Shown here piece by piece: positions 17,575-27,213 of a DNA stretch of 64,000 nt (within the stretch, counting starts at the first letter, position 1; every line of letters begins with the position of its first letter). Position numbers and translations under genes: made by a program. The notes under the pieces are model-generated. The model ran no database searches and had not been told where the DNA came from. It saw nothing but the letters and a program-made list of their open reading frames with translations. Source of the DNA: JBGMEA01 sp963674555 (lineage in GTDB: Bacteria > Bacillota > Clostridia > Eubacteriales > Anaerofustaceae); contig OY771429.1 of NCBI GenBank assembly GCA_963674555.1, positions 558,001 through 622,000 on the forward strand, written 5' to 3'.

Positions 17575-18529
17575 TTTTCTTCACCTCGCCGTATTTTTTT
17601 GCTCTCACTAATTTATCGATTAATGGCGTTGCGACATTCATCAATAGTATCGCGTAAGATACGCCTTCGGGATATCCTCCGTAAAAACGAATGATACAAG
17701 TGATCAATCCGCATCCGACCGCATAGATCACCTGACCTTTTTTAGTCGCGGGAGAAGATGCGTAATCCGTTGCCATAAAAATTGCGCCTATCATCAAGCC
17801 ACCGGCAAACAAATAAGTCAACATCCCGTTAAACCCTTGTCCCGTAAGTAAAGTAAATATAATAACTGTTCCGATATATACCGCAGGGATATGGTAAGTA
17901 ATAACTTTTTTATATATAAGGTAAGCACCGCCGATCAACAAAGCCAGCGCGCTTACTTCACCGATGCAACCATATACATCTGGGCCACCCAAGAATAATT
18001 GCAAATTTGTGGGCATGACCACACCGGAAGTACCTAAAAGGCCTTCTTTTAAGATACCCAATGGTGTAGCTGAAGATATCGCATCGACCGGTAGAAACGC
18101 GCTTCCCGTCATCGATGTTGGCCAAGATGCCACCAGCAATGCTCTTGCGGCTAAAGCGGGGTTCATAAAATTATGTCCCAATCCGCCGAATAATTGTTTT
18201 ACCACTATAATTGCAAATGCCGAACCGATTATCGCCATCCACCAAGTTGCATGGATCGGTAGATTCAAAGCCAACAAAACGCCGGTTACAACAGCCGACA
18301 TATCGGATATCGTTATCGGTCGTTTTAATATTTTTTGCATCATCCACTCAGTCAAGATGCACGTAGCGACACATATCGCGATCAAAACGAGCGCGTAATA
18401 CCCAAAAAATACTACACTGAGTACGCTTGCGGGTGCCAATGCTATCAAAACATCCGTCATGATAGATCGCGTCGTCTGTTGTTGTCTGATATGAGGCGAG
18501 GATGATACTGTCAATAATTTTTCACTCAT
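17567..18529 (-). CDS. rnfD: Rnf complex subunit RnfD (membrane, covalent FMN)
   Basis: 320 residues with about nine membrane helices. The covalent FMN site is recognisable as D-A-I-S-S-A-T-P-L-G (149-158), with T155 the expected attachment residue. G-G-L-G-H-N-F-M-N-P-A-L-A-A-R (115-129) is strongly conserved in RnfD/NqrB. Together with RnfG it passes electrons across the membrane. It follows rnfC by six bases. Confidence 0.96.
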   Translation of the reverse strand: MSEKLLTVSSSPHIRQQQTTRSIMTDVLIALAPASVLSVVFFGYYALVLIAICVATCILTEWMMQKILKRPITISDMSAVVTGVLLALNLPIHATWWMAIIGSAFAIIVVKQLFGGLGHNFMNPALAARALLVASWPTSMTGSAFLPVDAISSATPLGILKEGLLGTSGVVMPTNLQLFLGGPDVYGCIGEVSALALLIGGAYLIYKKVITYHIPAVYIGTVIIFTLLTGQGFNGMLTYLFAGGLMIGAIFMATDYASSPATKKGQVIYAVGCGLITCIIRFYGGYPEGVSYAILLMNVATPLIDKLVRAKKYGEVKKNA

Positions 18530-18535
18530 ATTTTC

Positions 18536-19858
18536 CTATCCGTCCTTCCTACGTTTAGCTTGAATATGTTTTTTTGCTACTCTGATGGAAGCAACTAAAG
18601 GCCGTCGCGCAGGACATATGAATGCACAACTTCCGCATTCAATACAATCCATAGCGTTGTACTCATCACTTTTATCATAATCACCGTTAAGTGAATAACT
18701 AGCTATATACAAAGGCATAAGTCCCATCGGACAAACTTCCGTACATTTTCCGCATCGGATACAGTTTGAAGGTTCCAACATATAGGCTTCTTCGTCATTC
18801 ATACATAAGATCCCGCTGGTTCCTTTGGTTGCGGGAACAGCGGTATCGAATATAGCAAAGCCCATCATCGGTCCGCCCAATATCACTTTCTCAACATCTG
18901 CGGTCGTTCCTCCGCAATATTCAATGATATCGCTGACCAATGTGCCGATCCTGAATTGCAATACTGCATGTTCATTGATGCCCTTACCTGTTACGGTCAC
19001 GACACGTTCGATCAACGGCATCCCCGATGTCACGGCATCGTATATCGCCATTGCGGTACTTGAATTCGAGATCACGCAACCGACTTCCGAAGGTAGTGTG
19101 CCCGAAGGTACTTCCCTTCCGGTGATCGCTGTTACCAACTGCTTTTCCGAACCTTGCGGATATTTTGTATGTAAAGAATAAATCTCGATCGATTCATCCG
19201 CAGCCGCTTGGATCGCTTGTATAGCGTCTTCTTTATTATCTTCGATTCCGATATATCCTTTTGTTTGACCGAGGATCTTCATCATGATCTTCAATCCGCC
19301 AATGACTTTCTCGGGGTGTTCGCGCATAACTGCATGGTCGCTAGTCAAATAAGGTTCGCATTCAGCACCGTTTATGATGATATGATCGATCTTCTTATCA
19401 GCAGGGGGGACTAATTTTACCCGTGTTGGGAAAGTCGCACCACCCATCCCTACGATACCCGCATTGGCGACACATTCCAACAATGCTTCAACAGAAAGAT
19501 CCTCCCAAGCCATCGGCTTGATCTCATCTGATAATTCGTCTTGTGAATCGTTTTCAATAACGATACATAGGGATTTTTGTCCGTTTCCGGTAAGTCTGTT
19601 TTCGATAGCTTTTACTGTTCCGGAAACACTCGCATGAATATTTGCAGATACAAATCCATCTGCCTCAGCAACCAATTGTCCCATTTTAACTGCTTGCCCT
19701 ACTTCTACGATAGGCTTGCATGGCGCGCCTATATGCATAGACAGAGGTAATACGACCTCTGCGGGAGCAGGCATTATTTCAATGGGAAGATGATCGGTAA
19801 ACTGTTTGTTATAAGCAGGATGGATCCCCGCCTTAAACGTGGCATGTTTAATTTCCAT
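18536..19858 (-). CDS. rnfC: Rnf complex subunit RnfC (NADH-binding)
   Basis: 440 residues, first gene of the operon. RnfC is the cytoplasmic subunit where NAD+ is reduced with electrons from RnfB. The middle has the NADH/FMN-binding domain related to NuoF (G-M-G-G-A-T-F-P-T-R-V-K near 157-168, and N-G-A-E-C-E-P-Y near 183-190). Two ferredoxin motifs follow, C-I-R-C-G-K-C-T-E-V-C-P (about 367) and C-I-E-C-G-S-C-A-F-I-C-P (about 406). The length is typical for clostridial RnfC and lacks the long Ala/Lys-rich tail of enteric versions. The 238 bases upstream are AT-rich and shared with the divergent thyX. Confidence 0.97.
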   Translation of the reverse strand: MEIKHATFKAGIHPAYNKQFTDHLPIEIMPAPAEVVLPLSMHIGAPCKPIVEVGQAVKMGQLVAEADGFVSANIHASVSGTVKAIENRLTGNGQKSLCIVIENDSQDELSDEIKPMAWEDLSVEALLECVANAGIVGMGGATFPTRVKLVPPADKKIDHIIINGAECEPYLTSDHAVMREHPEKVIGGLKIMMKILGQTKGYIGIEDNKEDAIQAIQAAADESIEIYSLHTKYPQGSEKQLVTAITGREVPSGTLPSEVGCVISNSSTAMAIYDAVTSGMPLIERVVTVTGKGINEHAVLQFRIGTLVSDIIEYCGGTTADVEKVILGGPMMGFAIFDTAVPATKGTSGILCMNDEEAYMLEPSNCIRCGKCTEVCPMGLMPLYIASYSLNGDYDKSDEYNAMDCIECGSCAFICPARRPLVASIRVAKKHIQAKRRKDG

Positions 19859-20096
19859 TGTGATACTCCATTTTCTGATTTTATTGCAAATATCGATTAA
19901 ACGATATTATTACAAACATGATTAATTTAAGTTATGTTATCGATTGCAAGATATTATATCACACTATTTGTGGTTTTACGATAAAAAAAATGCTACCCGT
20001 TTGGGAAATAACATATATCTGAAATAAATAATAAGAAAAACAAAACAATTTATCCGTACATATGATAAAATAATAGAAAATCGTTAGGAGAGCAAA

Positions 20097-20870
20097 ATGC
20101 AAACGCAATTAAAAGTTGAACTTCTCAGACATACACCCGATCCGGAAAAAACCGTTGCCGCAGCCGCAAAATTATGTTATTCGCATAGCGGGGCTTCTGA
20201 ACTGGATCAAGATTTAACAGATACTGAAATTGAAAAATTTCTTACTATTTTAATGAATATGGGTCACTATTCTCCGATTGAACACGCTACGTTTACTTTT
20301 GCGATAGAAGGTGTCAGTCGTGTGTTGACACATCAATTGGTTCGACATCGCGTTGCAAGTTTCTCACAACAATCGCAACGATATGTTTCGGAAAATAATT
20401 TTGACTTTATTATACCACCCAATATATCACAAAGTCAAAAGGCAAATGAAATATTTATCGAAACAATGGATAATTTACAAAGCTCATATTGTAAATTAAG
20501 AGAACTTATTCAAGAAGATACGGCAAATCGCCTAATAAAAGAAGGTATGAGCGAAAAAAAAGCAATCGCCGCCGCAGAAAAGATCGCAAACGAAGATGCT
20601 CGATTCGTGCTTCCGAATGCTTGTGAAACAAAGATCGTTGTAAGCATGAATGCCCGAGAATTGCGACATTTCTTCAATCAACGCTGTTGCGAACGAGCAC
20701 AATGGGAGATCAGGGAACTCGCATATCAAATGCTAAAATTGGTAAAAGAAGTTGCACCGATCTTATTTAAAAACGCAGGTCCGAGATGTTTATCGGGTGC
20801 GTGCCCCGAAGGCAGCATGACATGCGGTAAGATCGTCGAGGTTAGAGAAAAATATACTGCGATGAATTGA
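20097..20870 (+). CDS. thyX: Flavin-dependent thymidylate synthase ThyX
   Basis: 257 residues. ThyX makes dTMP from dUMP with methylene-tetrahydrofolate and NAD(P)H through FAD, unlike ThyA. The ThyX signature R-H-R-V-A-S-F-S-Q-Q-S-Q-R-Y is at residues 83-96; the segment M-N-A-R-E-L-R-H-F-F (about 182-191) and C-E-R-A-Q-W-E-I-R (about 196-204) also fit. Slightly longer than many ThyX proteins. AGGAGAG Shine-Dalgarno before the ATG; TATGAT-like sequences upstream may be the -10. folC at 59079-60401 works in the same folate network. Confidence 0.95.
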   Translation: MQTQLKVELLRHTPDPEKTVAAAAKLCYSHSGASELDQDLTDTEIEKFLTILMNMGHYSPIEHATFTFAIEGVSRVLTHQLVRHRVASFSQQSQRYVSENNFDFIIPPNISQSQKANEIFIETMDNLQSSYCKLRELIQEDTANRLIKEGMSEKKAIAAAEKIANEDARFVLPNACETKIVVSMNARELRHFFNQRCCERAQWEIRELAYQMLKLVKEVAPILFKNAGPRCLSGACPEGSMTCGKIVEVREKYTAMN

Positions 20871-20907
20871 TATAGATCAACGCTCTGATTTGAAGGGAAC
20901 TAACAGT

Positions 20908-21798
20908 ATGCAGAAAAAGATGACAGCAGGACATTTGGCAGCGATAGGAAGTGTGGTTACTTGGGGGATGACATTCATATCAACAAAAGTACTTCTTATT
21001 GATTTTACACCAATCGAGATCTTGTTCAGCAGGTTCACGATTGGCTTTCTCGCACTATGGGTCATACATCCAAAAAGAGTTAAAACCGAAAGTTTCAAGA
21101 CCGAACTACTTTTCATGGCCGCAGGCTTATGCGGTGTGTCACTGTATTTTTTATTTGAAAATGTCGCATTGACATATACGTTTGCTTCCAATGCAGGCGT
21201 TATCGTATCGATCGCACCTATGATAACCGCGATTATCGCTCATTTTTTCTTAAAAGAAGAAAAACTCCGAGCACAGTTTTTCATTGGATTTCTTATCGCG
21301 ATAACCGGCATTTTTTTGATTATGTTCAACGGCAGTTGTATTTTAGAACTCAATCCTATCGGTGATATCCTTGCGGCATTAGCCGCTGTAGTTTGGGCGA
21401 TCTTTTCTGTATTGCTACGAAAGATCAGTGCACACGGTTTTAATATCATCGCTACCATGAGGCGGATATTTTTATATGGATTGATCTTTATCATTCCTTT
21501 ACTGTTTATCATGGATTTCAATCCGAACATCAGCAGTCTCGTCGAGACACGAAACCTGTTGAATATATTATTCTTGGGGCTCGGTGCTTCCGCACTTTGT
21601 TTTGTCAGTTGGAATTGGTCGGTCAGTCTATTGGGCGCCGTGAAAACAAGTGTATATATCTACATTGTTCCTGTCGTGACTGTTATAGCCTCAGCACTTA
21701 TCCTGCATGAAACGATCACACCGATCGCTATGTGCGGAGTTGGTTTAACTTTATTGGGGCTTTATCTTTCGGAACGAAAAACCAAATCAAAAAAATAA
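20908..21798 (+). CDS. EamA/DMT family transporter
   Basis: 296 residues from the ATG at 20908 (GAAGGGA nine bases upstream; a TTG 18 bases earlier is less likely). Ten predicted membrane helices in two EamA repeats of five (about 8-140 and 150-292), as in RhaT/YdcZ-like drug/metabolite transporters. Repeat signatures: S-V-V-T-W-G-M-T-F-I-S-T-K (N-terminal) and A-A-L-A-A-V-V-W-A-I-F-S-V-L (second repeat). Substrate cannot be predicted. It begins 37 bases after thyX and may be co-transcribed. Confidence 0.88.
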   Translation: MQKKMTAGHLAAIGSVVTWGMTFISTKVLLIDFTPIEILFSRFTIGFLALWVIHPKRVKTESFKTELLFMAAGLCGVSLYFLFENVALTYTFASNAGVIVSIAPMITAIIAHFFLKEEKLRAQFFIGFLIAITGIFLIMFNGSCILELNPIGDILAALAAVVWAIFSVLLRKISAHGFNIIATMRRIFLYGLIFIIPLLFIMDFNPNISSLVETRNLLNILFLGLGASALCFVSWNWSVSLLGAVKTSVYIYIVPVVTVIASALILHETITPIAMCGVGLTLLGLYLSERKTKSKK

Positions 21799-21804
21799 TA
21801 CTAT

Positions 21805-21838
21805 AAAAAATAAAACAGCCGATTGGCCGTTTTATTTA
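21805..21838. terminator. Terminator between convergent genes
   Basis: AAAACAGCC (21812-21820) pairs with GGCCGTTTT (21825-21833) with one mismatch, flanked by A-rich and T-rich ends. It separates the EamA transporter and the esterase gene, and the latter's stop lies in its right arm. Confidence 0.65.
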
Positions 21839-22710
21839 TTTTTTACAATAAATTCACAAGCTTTATCGATAGCATCTTTTGCTTCGGGTATCGGTAATAA
21901 AATAAAATCATGCTGCATATTTTCGAATTCGTAAAAGACGAACCTCGAGGTTGAATCTTTGACTTTTTCTTGCAATAGTAAACAGTCAGGCATAAGAACT
22001 TCATGTGTACCGTAAAATACCGCTACATCGCCTAACCCGTCAAATTCACCATAGATCGGAGAAACAAACGGCGTATGCGGATCATCATTCCCGGCATAAG
22101 ATTTTGCATCATCTATCAATTCATCAACCGAGAGCATTAAGTCCAATTCTTTGAACTTTTCGATCTCGGGATTTTGCATACTGATATCTAACCAAGGTGA
22201 AAACAATACCGTTGATTGCGGCATATTTTTATTTTCTTTTTTCAAAGTTTGCAGCAATGCCAATGCCAATCCACCGCCTGCTGAATCTCCCATAAACACA
22301 AAACTGTCTTTCGGATACAGACTCTGCAACACTTCACAAGTTTTAAGAACCATCGTTTTTGTATCCTTGTAGGTATGCTTCGGTGCCAATGGATAATCAA
22401 CATAAGAGATCCTGCAATTTAATTTCGTTATCAGCGTTCGCAATAATCGCCAATGTAAAGCCGTTGCTTCTCTAACATAAGCGCCTCCGTGCAAAAAAAC
22501 AATATGCATCATCGGAAGTTTCTGATAAACTTTTTTCTGCTGAAAGATCACAACATTCTCACCGTGGATCTTGATCGATCTGGTAGCAAATTCGAAACGA
22601 ATATATAAAGGAATATGTCGCAGTTTTTCTGCGGCTTTTAATACCTTGGAATCTTTTACATCCACCGCTTGCAGAAAACGATCGATCACTTTGGCTCTTA
22701 TACTGGGCAC
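21832..22710 (-). CDS. Alpha/beta hydrolase, acetyl-esterase/HSL-like
   Basis: 292 residues. The oxyanion-hole motif H-G-G-A-Y is at 74-78 and the nucleophile elbow G-D-S-A-G-G at 141-146 (S143), as in the hormone-sensitive-lipase group (family IV esterases). The catalytic Asp is probably in M-P-D-C-L near residue 245, and the His in Q-H-D-F near 273. No signal peptide, so cytoplasmic. Likely acts on short acyl esters; the natural substrate is unknown. It is 49 bases downstream of uvrA and may be read with it. Confidence 0.85.
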   Translation of the reverse strand: MPSIRAKVIDRFLQAVDVKDSKVLKAAEKLRHIPLYIRFEFATRSIKIHGENVVIFQQKKVYQKLPMMHIVFLHGGAYVREATALHWRLLRTLITKLNCRISYVDYPLAPKHTYKDTKTMVLKTCEVLQSLYPKDSFVFMGDSAGGGLALALLQTLKKENKNMPQSTVLFSPWLDISMQNPEIEKFKELDLMLSVDELIDDAKSYAGNDDPHTPFVSPIYGEFDGLGDVAVFYGTHEVLMPDCLLLQEKVKDSTSRFVFYEFENMQHDFILLPIPEAKDAIDKACEFIVKNK

Positions 22711-22759
22711 ATGTATCTCCTTAACCTTTTCTTATATTTTACCCTTATTAACTCACTCT

Positions 22760-25567
22760 TTACAATATTTTCTTCAAAAATTGACCGGTATAACTGTTCT
22801 CACACGCTGCGACTTGCTCCGGTGTTCCCGCACAAATTACCTCTCCACCTTTATCTCCGCCCTCAGGGCCAAGATCGATAATATGATCGGCACACTTGAT
22901 CACATCAAGATTATGCTCGATTACGATGACCGTATTATTATTGTCTCTCAGACGCTGTAGGACTTTTAGGAGCTTATCCACGTCAGCTAGATGCAGTCCC
23001 GTAGTCGGTTCATCAAGGATGTATAATGTGTTACCTGTCGCTCTCTTCGAAAGTTCGGAAGCTAATTTTATTCTTTGAGCTTCACCGCCTGAAAGTGTAG
23101 TGGAAGGCTGTCCGAGTTTGATATAACCCAATCCAACATCATGCAACGTTTTTAATTTATCGTATATCTTTGAATGATGTTCAAAGAAGATAAGTGCTTC
23201 ATCGACACTCATTGCTAATACATCCGCGATATTCTTCCCACGATATTTGATCTGCAGCGTTTCATTATTATAGCGTTTGCCTTTGCAGACTTCACACGGC
23301 ACATAAACATCCGGAAGAAAATGCATTTGGATCTTAATGATACCATCCCCCGAACAACTCTCACATCGTCCGCCTTTTACGTTGAAGCTGAATCTGCCTT
23401 TTTTATATCCGCGCATTTTTGCTTCGGATGTACTGGCAAACAAATCACGAATCAAATTGAATACACCTGTGTAAGTGGCAGGATTCGATCGCGGCGTTCT
23501 GCCGATCGGTGATTGATCGATATCGATAACTTTATCGATGAATTCAATACCTTCGACCCTATCGTGCTTTCCGGGGCGAGCATGAGATCTATATAATTCT
23601 TTACTAACAGCCTTATAGAGTATTTGATTGACTAATGTACTTTTCCCCGATCCAGATACACCTGTCACACAATTCATCGCACCGAGCGGGAATGAAACGT
23701 CGATGTGTTTTAAGTTATTTTCATGCGCGCCGTATACTGTAAGTTGATGCCCTGTACCCGACATACGTTCACTCGGAGTCTCTATTTTTTTCTTGCCCGA
23801 AAGGTATTCGCCTGTGATCGATTCCTTGCAGTCCATCACATCTTGCAGGCTGCCCTGCACGACGACTTCACCGCCCATTATCCCAGCACCCGGACCGATA
23901 TCGACGATATGATCCGCGTGGTGCATCGTATCTTCGTCGTGTTCAACAACGATCAACGTATTGCCGATATCCGTCAAATGTCTGAGTGTTGCAAGCAACA
24001 TCGAATTATCTTTTTGATGAAGCCCAATACTTGGTTCATCCAAAACATACAATACCCCTGTTAATTGGGATCCTATCTGTGTGGCTAAACGTATGCGTTG
24101 ACTTTCTCCGCCGGATAATGATCCTGCACTCCTACTTAAAGTTAAATAGTTTAACCCGACGTTACTTAAAAAGCCGAGCCTGCCTATGATCTCTTTTAAA
24201 ATCAATCTGGATACGAATTGCTCTTTTTCGGAAAGTTCCAGTTGTTCTATAAAAGCTAAACAATCCGCAACGGATTTTTCGGTAAGATCGATAATATTGC
24301 TATCTCCTACCGTAACGGCTAAACTGTTCGGATTCAGTTTTTTCCCGCCGCAAACATCACACGGGATATTTGACATATATTTTTCGATACGTTCTCTCAT
24401 TGCATCCGAAGATGTTTCTTTAAATCTTCGATACATGTTATTCACAACGCCTTCAAAGATCACGTCTTGTTCTCTGTGTCCGCTGAAATGACTGGTAAAA
24501 GAAATATGCATAATATGATCGTCACCGTAAAGCAATGCATCCATAAAATCTTGCGGCGCATCCTTTATCGGCGTATCCAGCGAGAAATCATAATAGTTGG
24601 CTAATTCGCGGATGATCGAAAAATAATATCCGTCTTCATCATTACCGTAAAAAGCCAAAGCTCCTTGATTCAATGAAAGATTTTTATCGGGGAACAGAAG
24701 CTCGGTATCTATCCTTTGGTGATACCCTATCCCGTTACATTCCGGGCACATGCCGAAAGGAGAATTGAAAGAAAAATCTCTCGGCTCGGGTTGGCTCATG
24801 GAGATACCACAATCGGGACAAGCATAACTTTCGCTGTAAAGGATCTCTTTATCTTCGGATTTATAGATGACTAACCCTTCCGTCAACTTCAATGCAGTCT
24901 CAACAGAGTCAGACAGACGACTCCTGATAGAGTCATTTAATATCAATCTATCTATTACGACATTAATATTATGTTTTTTGTTTTTATCGAGGTTAATTTC
25001 CTCAGTTAACTCAAATAATTCATCGTCAATATATACGCGAACATATCCTTCTTTAGCAAGATGTTCTAAAAGTTTCTTATATTGTCCTTTCTCCCCCCGC
25101 ACGACCGGAGCAAGGATTTGAAATTTTGCACCTTCTTGCTCTGCCATGATCTCATCTATGATCATGTCGAGGCTTTGACTTTCGATCACCTTTCCGCAAA
25201 CAGGGCAATGCGGGATACCGATACGCGCGTAAAGCAATCGTAAATAATCATATATCTCCGTTACCGTACCGACCGTTGATCGCGGATTACGGTTCGTTGT
25301 TTTCTGATCGATAGAGATCGCAGGCGATAAACCTTCAATACTTTCCACATCAGGCTTATTCATTTGACCTAAAAATTGTCTTGCGTAAGCTGAAAGACTT
25401 TCAACATATCGTCTTTGTCCTTCCGCATAGATCGTATCAAAAGCCAGACTCGATTTTCCCGATCCGCTCAATCCCGTAAATACGATGAATTGATTTCTGG
25501 GTATATCGATATCGATATTCTTTAAATTATTTTCTTTTGCGCCCTTTATCTTTATATAATCAGTCAT
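22760..25567 (-). CDS. uvrA: Excinuclease ABC subunit A
   Basis: 935 residues from the ATG at 25567 (GGAG seven bases upstream). The frame stays open 13 codons further, but UvrA proteins begin like this one, with I-x-I-x-G-A-x-x-N-N-L-K. UvrA finds bulky DNA damage as a dimer and loads UvrB in nucleotide excision repair. Two ABC ATPase halves: Walker A G-L-S-G-S-G-K-S (32-39) and G-V-S-G-S-G-K-S in the second half; two LSGGE-type signatures; zinc modules with C-P-V-C-G, C-P-E-C-N, C-E-S-C-S-G-D-G and C-E-V-C-K-G. uvrB and uvrC are not in the window. Confidence 0.97.
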   Translation of the reverse strand: MTDYIKIKGAKENNLKNIDIDIPRNQFIVFTGLSGSGKSSLAFDTIYAEGQRRYVESLSAYARQFLGQMNKPDVESIEGLSPAISIDQKTTNRNPRSTVGTVTEIYDYLRLLYARIGIPHCPVCGKVIESQSLDMIIDEIMAEQEGAKFQILAPVVRGEKGQYKKLLEHLAKEGYVRVYIDDELFELTEEINLDKNKKHNINVVIDRLILNDSIRSRLSDSVETALKLTEGLVIYKSEDKEILYSESYACPDCGISMSQPEPRDFSFNSPFGMCPECNGIGYHQRIDTELLFPDKNLSLNQGALAFYGNDEDGYYFSIIRELANYYDFSLDTPIKDAPQDFMDALLYGDDHIMHISFTSHFSGHREQDVIFEGVVNNMYRRFKETSSDAMRERIEKYMSNIPCDVCGGKKLNPNSLAVTVGDSNIIDLTEKSVADCLAFIEQLELSEKEQFVSRLILKEIIGRLGFLSNVGLNYLTLSRSAGSLSGGESQRIRLATQIGSQLTGVLYVLDEPSIGLHQKDNSMLLATLRHLTDIGNTLIVVEHDEDTMHHADHIVDIGPGAGIMGGEVVVQGSLQDVMDCKESITGEYLSGKKKIETPSERMSGTGHQLTVYGAHENNLKHIDVSFPLGAMNCVTGVSGSGKSTLVNQILYKAVSKELYRSHARPGKHDRVEGIEFIDKVIDIDQSPIGRTPRSNPATYTGVFNLIRDLFASTSEAKMRGYKKGRFSFNVKGGRCESCSGDGIIKIQMHFLPDVYVPCEVCKGKRYNNETLQIKYRGKNIADVLAMSVDEALIFFEHHSKIYDKLKTLHDVGLGYIKLGQPSTTLSGGEAQRIKLASELSKRATGNTLYILDEPTTGLHLADVDKLLKVLQRLRDNNNTVIVIEHNLDVIKCADHIIDLGPEGGDKGGEVICAGTPEQVAACENSYTGQFLKKIL

Positions 25568-25750
25568 TGACTTCTCCGTTCCAGATTGTATTGTAGCATA
25601 TAACATATCGATAAGAAAGTCTGCACAGTTATGAATTTTATATTAAAACATACTTTCGAACCTGACTTATATTTATAGAACATATATTCTATATCATAAT
25701 ACAAATACCGTAAAATAGCAACATTTTTGTCGCTCAAAATAAGCTTCGCC

Positions 25751-25779
25751 TTTGCTATGCTTAACGACTATGCTATAAT
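25751..25779 (+). promoter_or_regulatory. Probable promoter of the ECF subunit/coaX/dusB operon
   Basis: TTTGCT (25751-25756), 17-bp spacer, perfect TATAAT (25774-25779), 52 bp before the start at 25831. Confidence 0.6.
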
Positions 25780-25830
25780 CGATACATCGTCTTGTATCTA
25801 CATTTTTTAAGAACGAGAACGGAGGAAATT

Positions 25831-26421
25831 ATGAAAAGATTATTCAAATCCACACAGGAAACGACATTTATGGCGCTTATGTTCGCTTTAACTGTCGTAT
25901 TCAATTTTATAGGCTTATTGCCTTCATTTGCTGCCAGTTCGGCTTATTTGATATTTTTGCCGACTATGTTAGTCAGTGTTGTATATGGATTAAAAGACGG
26001 AGCGATCATGGGATTTTTAGCGGGTGTCGTAACGCTATTACGTGCGCTTCTTTGGCCACTCAGTCCGATCGATCCGCTGTTTATCAATCCATTATTGTCT
26101 GTCCTTCCGAGGATATTTATCGGTATAACACCGTGGCTTGCATATAAAACAGTATCTAAATTCATCAAGAATAAAACTTCTTTGGGTATTATCGGCGGTG
26201 CGATCGCAGGTGCGATCGGTGCCATTACGAATACCGTATTAGTCATGACAATGATGTATGTTTTATATGCAGCTGAAATTGTTGCGCAATTCGGCGTACC
26301 GTTTAAAACCATCTTAATTAGCATCATAACATCGAGTGCTATTCTGGAAGCAGCGGTATATGCTGTATTAATGTCGGCCGTTGTAACGATTTACAATAAA
26401 ACAAAGAAACAAACAATATAA
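25831..26421 (+). CDS. ECF transporter substrate-binding (S) subunit, perhaps for pantothenate
   Basis: 196 residues from the ATG at 25831, which has a strong GGAGG; an upstream in-frame start at 25792 has none. About six membrane helices and the S-subunit pattern: an N-terminal basic stretch, then A-L-M-F-A-L-T-V-V-F-N-F (about 15-26) and a glycine-rich G-L-K-D-G-A-I-M-G-F-L-A-G segment (about 50-62). Energy-coupling-factor transporters take up vitamins; the ATPase and T subunits are shared and encoded elsewhere. It is 21 bases upstream of coaX, which suggests pantothenate as substrate, by context only. Confidence 0.8.
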   Translation: MKRLFKSTQETTFMALMFALTVVFNFIGLLPSFAASSAYLIFLPTMLVSVVYGLKDGAIMGFLAGVVTLLRALLWPLSPIDPLFINPLLSVLPRIFIGITPWLAYKTVSKFIKNKTSLGIIGGAIAGAIGAITNTVLVMTMMYVLYAAEIVAQFGVPFKTILISIITSSAILEAAVYAVLMSAVVTIYNKTKKQTI

Positions 26422-26442
26422 ATAAATTGGAGGTGATCTATA

Positions 26443-27213
26443 ATGCTGATCGTAGTCGATGCAGGAAATACGACAACTGAAATCGGACTGTTTGAAAAAG
26501 ATCAATTAATAGGCAGTTTCAGATACATTACAAAGACGAAACGAACATCCGATGAATTAGCGGTCTTGTTTCAGAGTTTTTTGAGTTTAAAAAATTTATC
26601 TGTTGATGATTGCGAAGATGTGATCATCTCAAGTGTTGTGCCGGATATCAATTACACATTGACCAGCGCAATCATAAAGTATTTTAAGATCACGCCGATG
26701 TTAGTCGGTCCGGGCATCAAGACCGGTCTGAAAGTGCAAACAGAAAATCCCAAAGAAGTAGGCGCAGATCGAATCGTTGATGCGATCGCCGCTTACGAAC
26801 TTTACGGGGGACCTATTATCGTACTGAATTTCGGAACGGCAACCCGTTATGACTATATCACTGAAGATGCCGTATTCAATGTCGCAGTGACGTCTCCGGG
26901 CATACAGATATCTGCGGATGCGCTTTGGACACAAGCAGCAAAATTACCGAAGATCGAGATCGAAAAACCGAAAAGCATATTGGCATCCAATACGATCACA
27001 AGTATGCAAGCGGGGCTGGTCTACGGATATATCGGTCAAGTGGAGTACATCATAAAACAAATGAAAAAAGAACTCGGCAGGGATGACATCAAAACTGTCG
27101 CATCCGGCGGATATGCAAAGATCATTGTTCCGAATACGGATGTTATAGATGTTTTCGACCCCATGCTTTCTTTAAAAGGACTGAAAATACTGTATGATAA
27201 AAACAAACGATAA
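26443..27213 (+). CDS. coaX: Type III pantothenate kinase (CoaX) with altered motifs
   Basis: 256 residues, standard for CoaX, which phosphorylates pantothenate in the first step of CoA synthesis. ASKHA fold: phosphate-1 motif V-D-A-G-N-T-T-T-E-I-G (5-15); G-A-D-R (107-110) with the acidic residue retained; N-T-x-x-S-M-Q-A-G near 188. Two conserved places differ from what I know of the family: the usual D-x-G-T-A-T-T is N-F-G-T-A-T-R (129-135), and the usual G-G-x-I-x-P-G is replaced by V-A-V-T-S-P-G (147-153). It may still be active or be specialised. GGAGG before the ATG. The gene overlaps the longest dusB frame by 20 bases. Confidence 0.85.
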   Translation: MLIVVDAGNTTTEIGLFEKDQLIGSFRYITKTKRTSDELAVLFQSFLSLKNLSVDDCEDVIISSVVPDINYTLTSAIIKYFKITPMLVGPGIKTGLKVQTENPKEVGADRIVDAIAAYELYGGPIIVLNFGTATRYDYITEDAVFNVAVTSPGIQISADALWTQAAKLPKIEIEKPKSILASNTITSMQAGLVYGYIGQVEYIIKQMKKELGRDDIKTVASGGYAKIIVPNTDVIDVFDPMLSLKGLKILYDKNKR

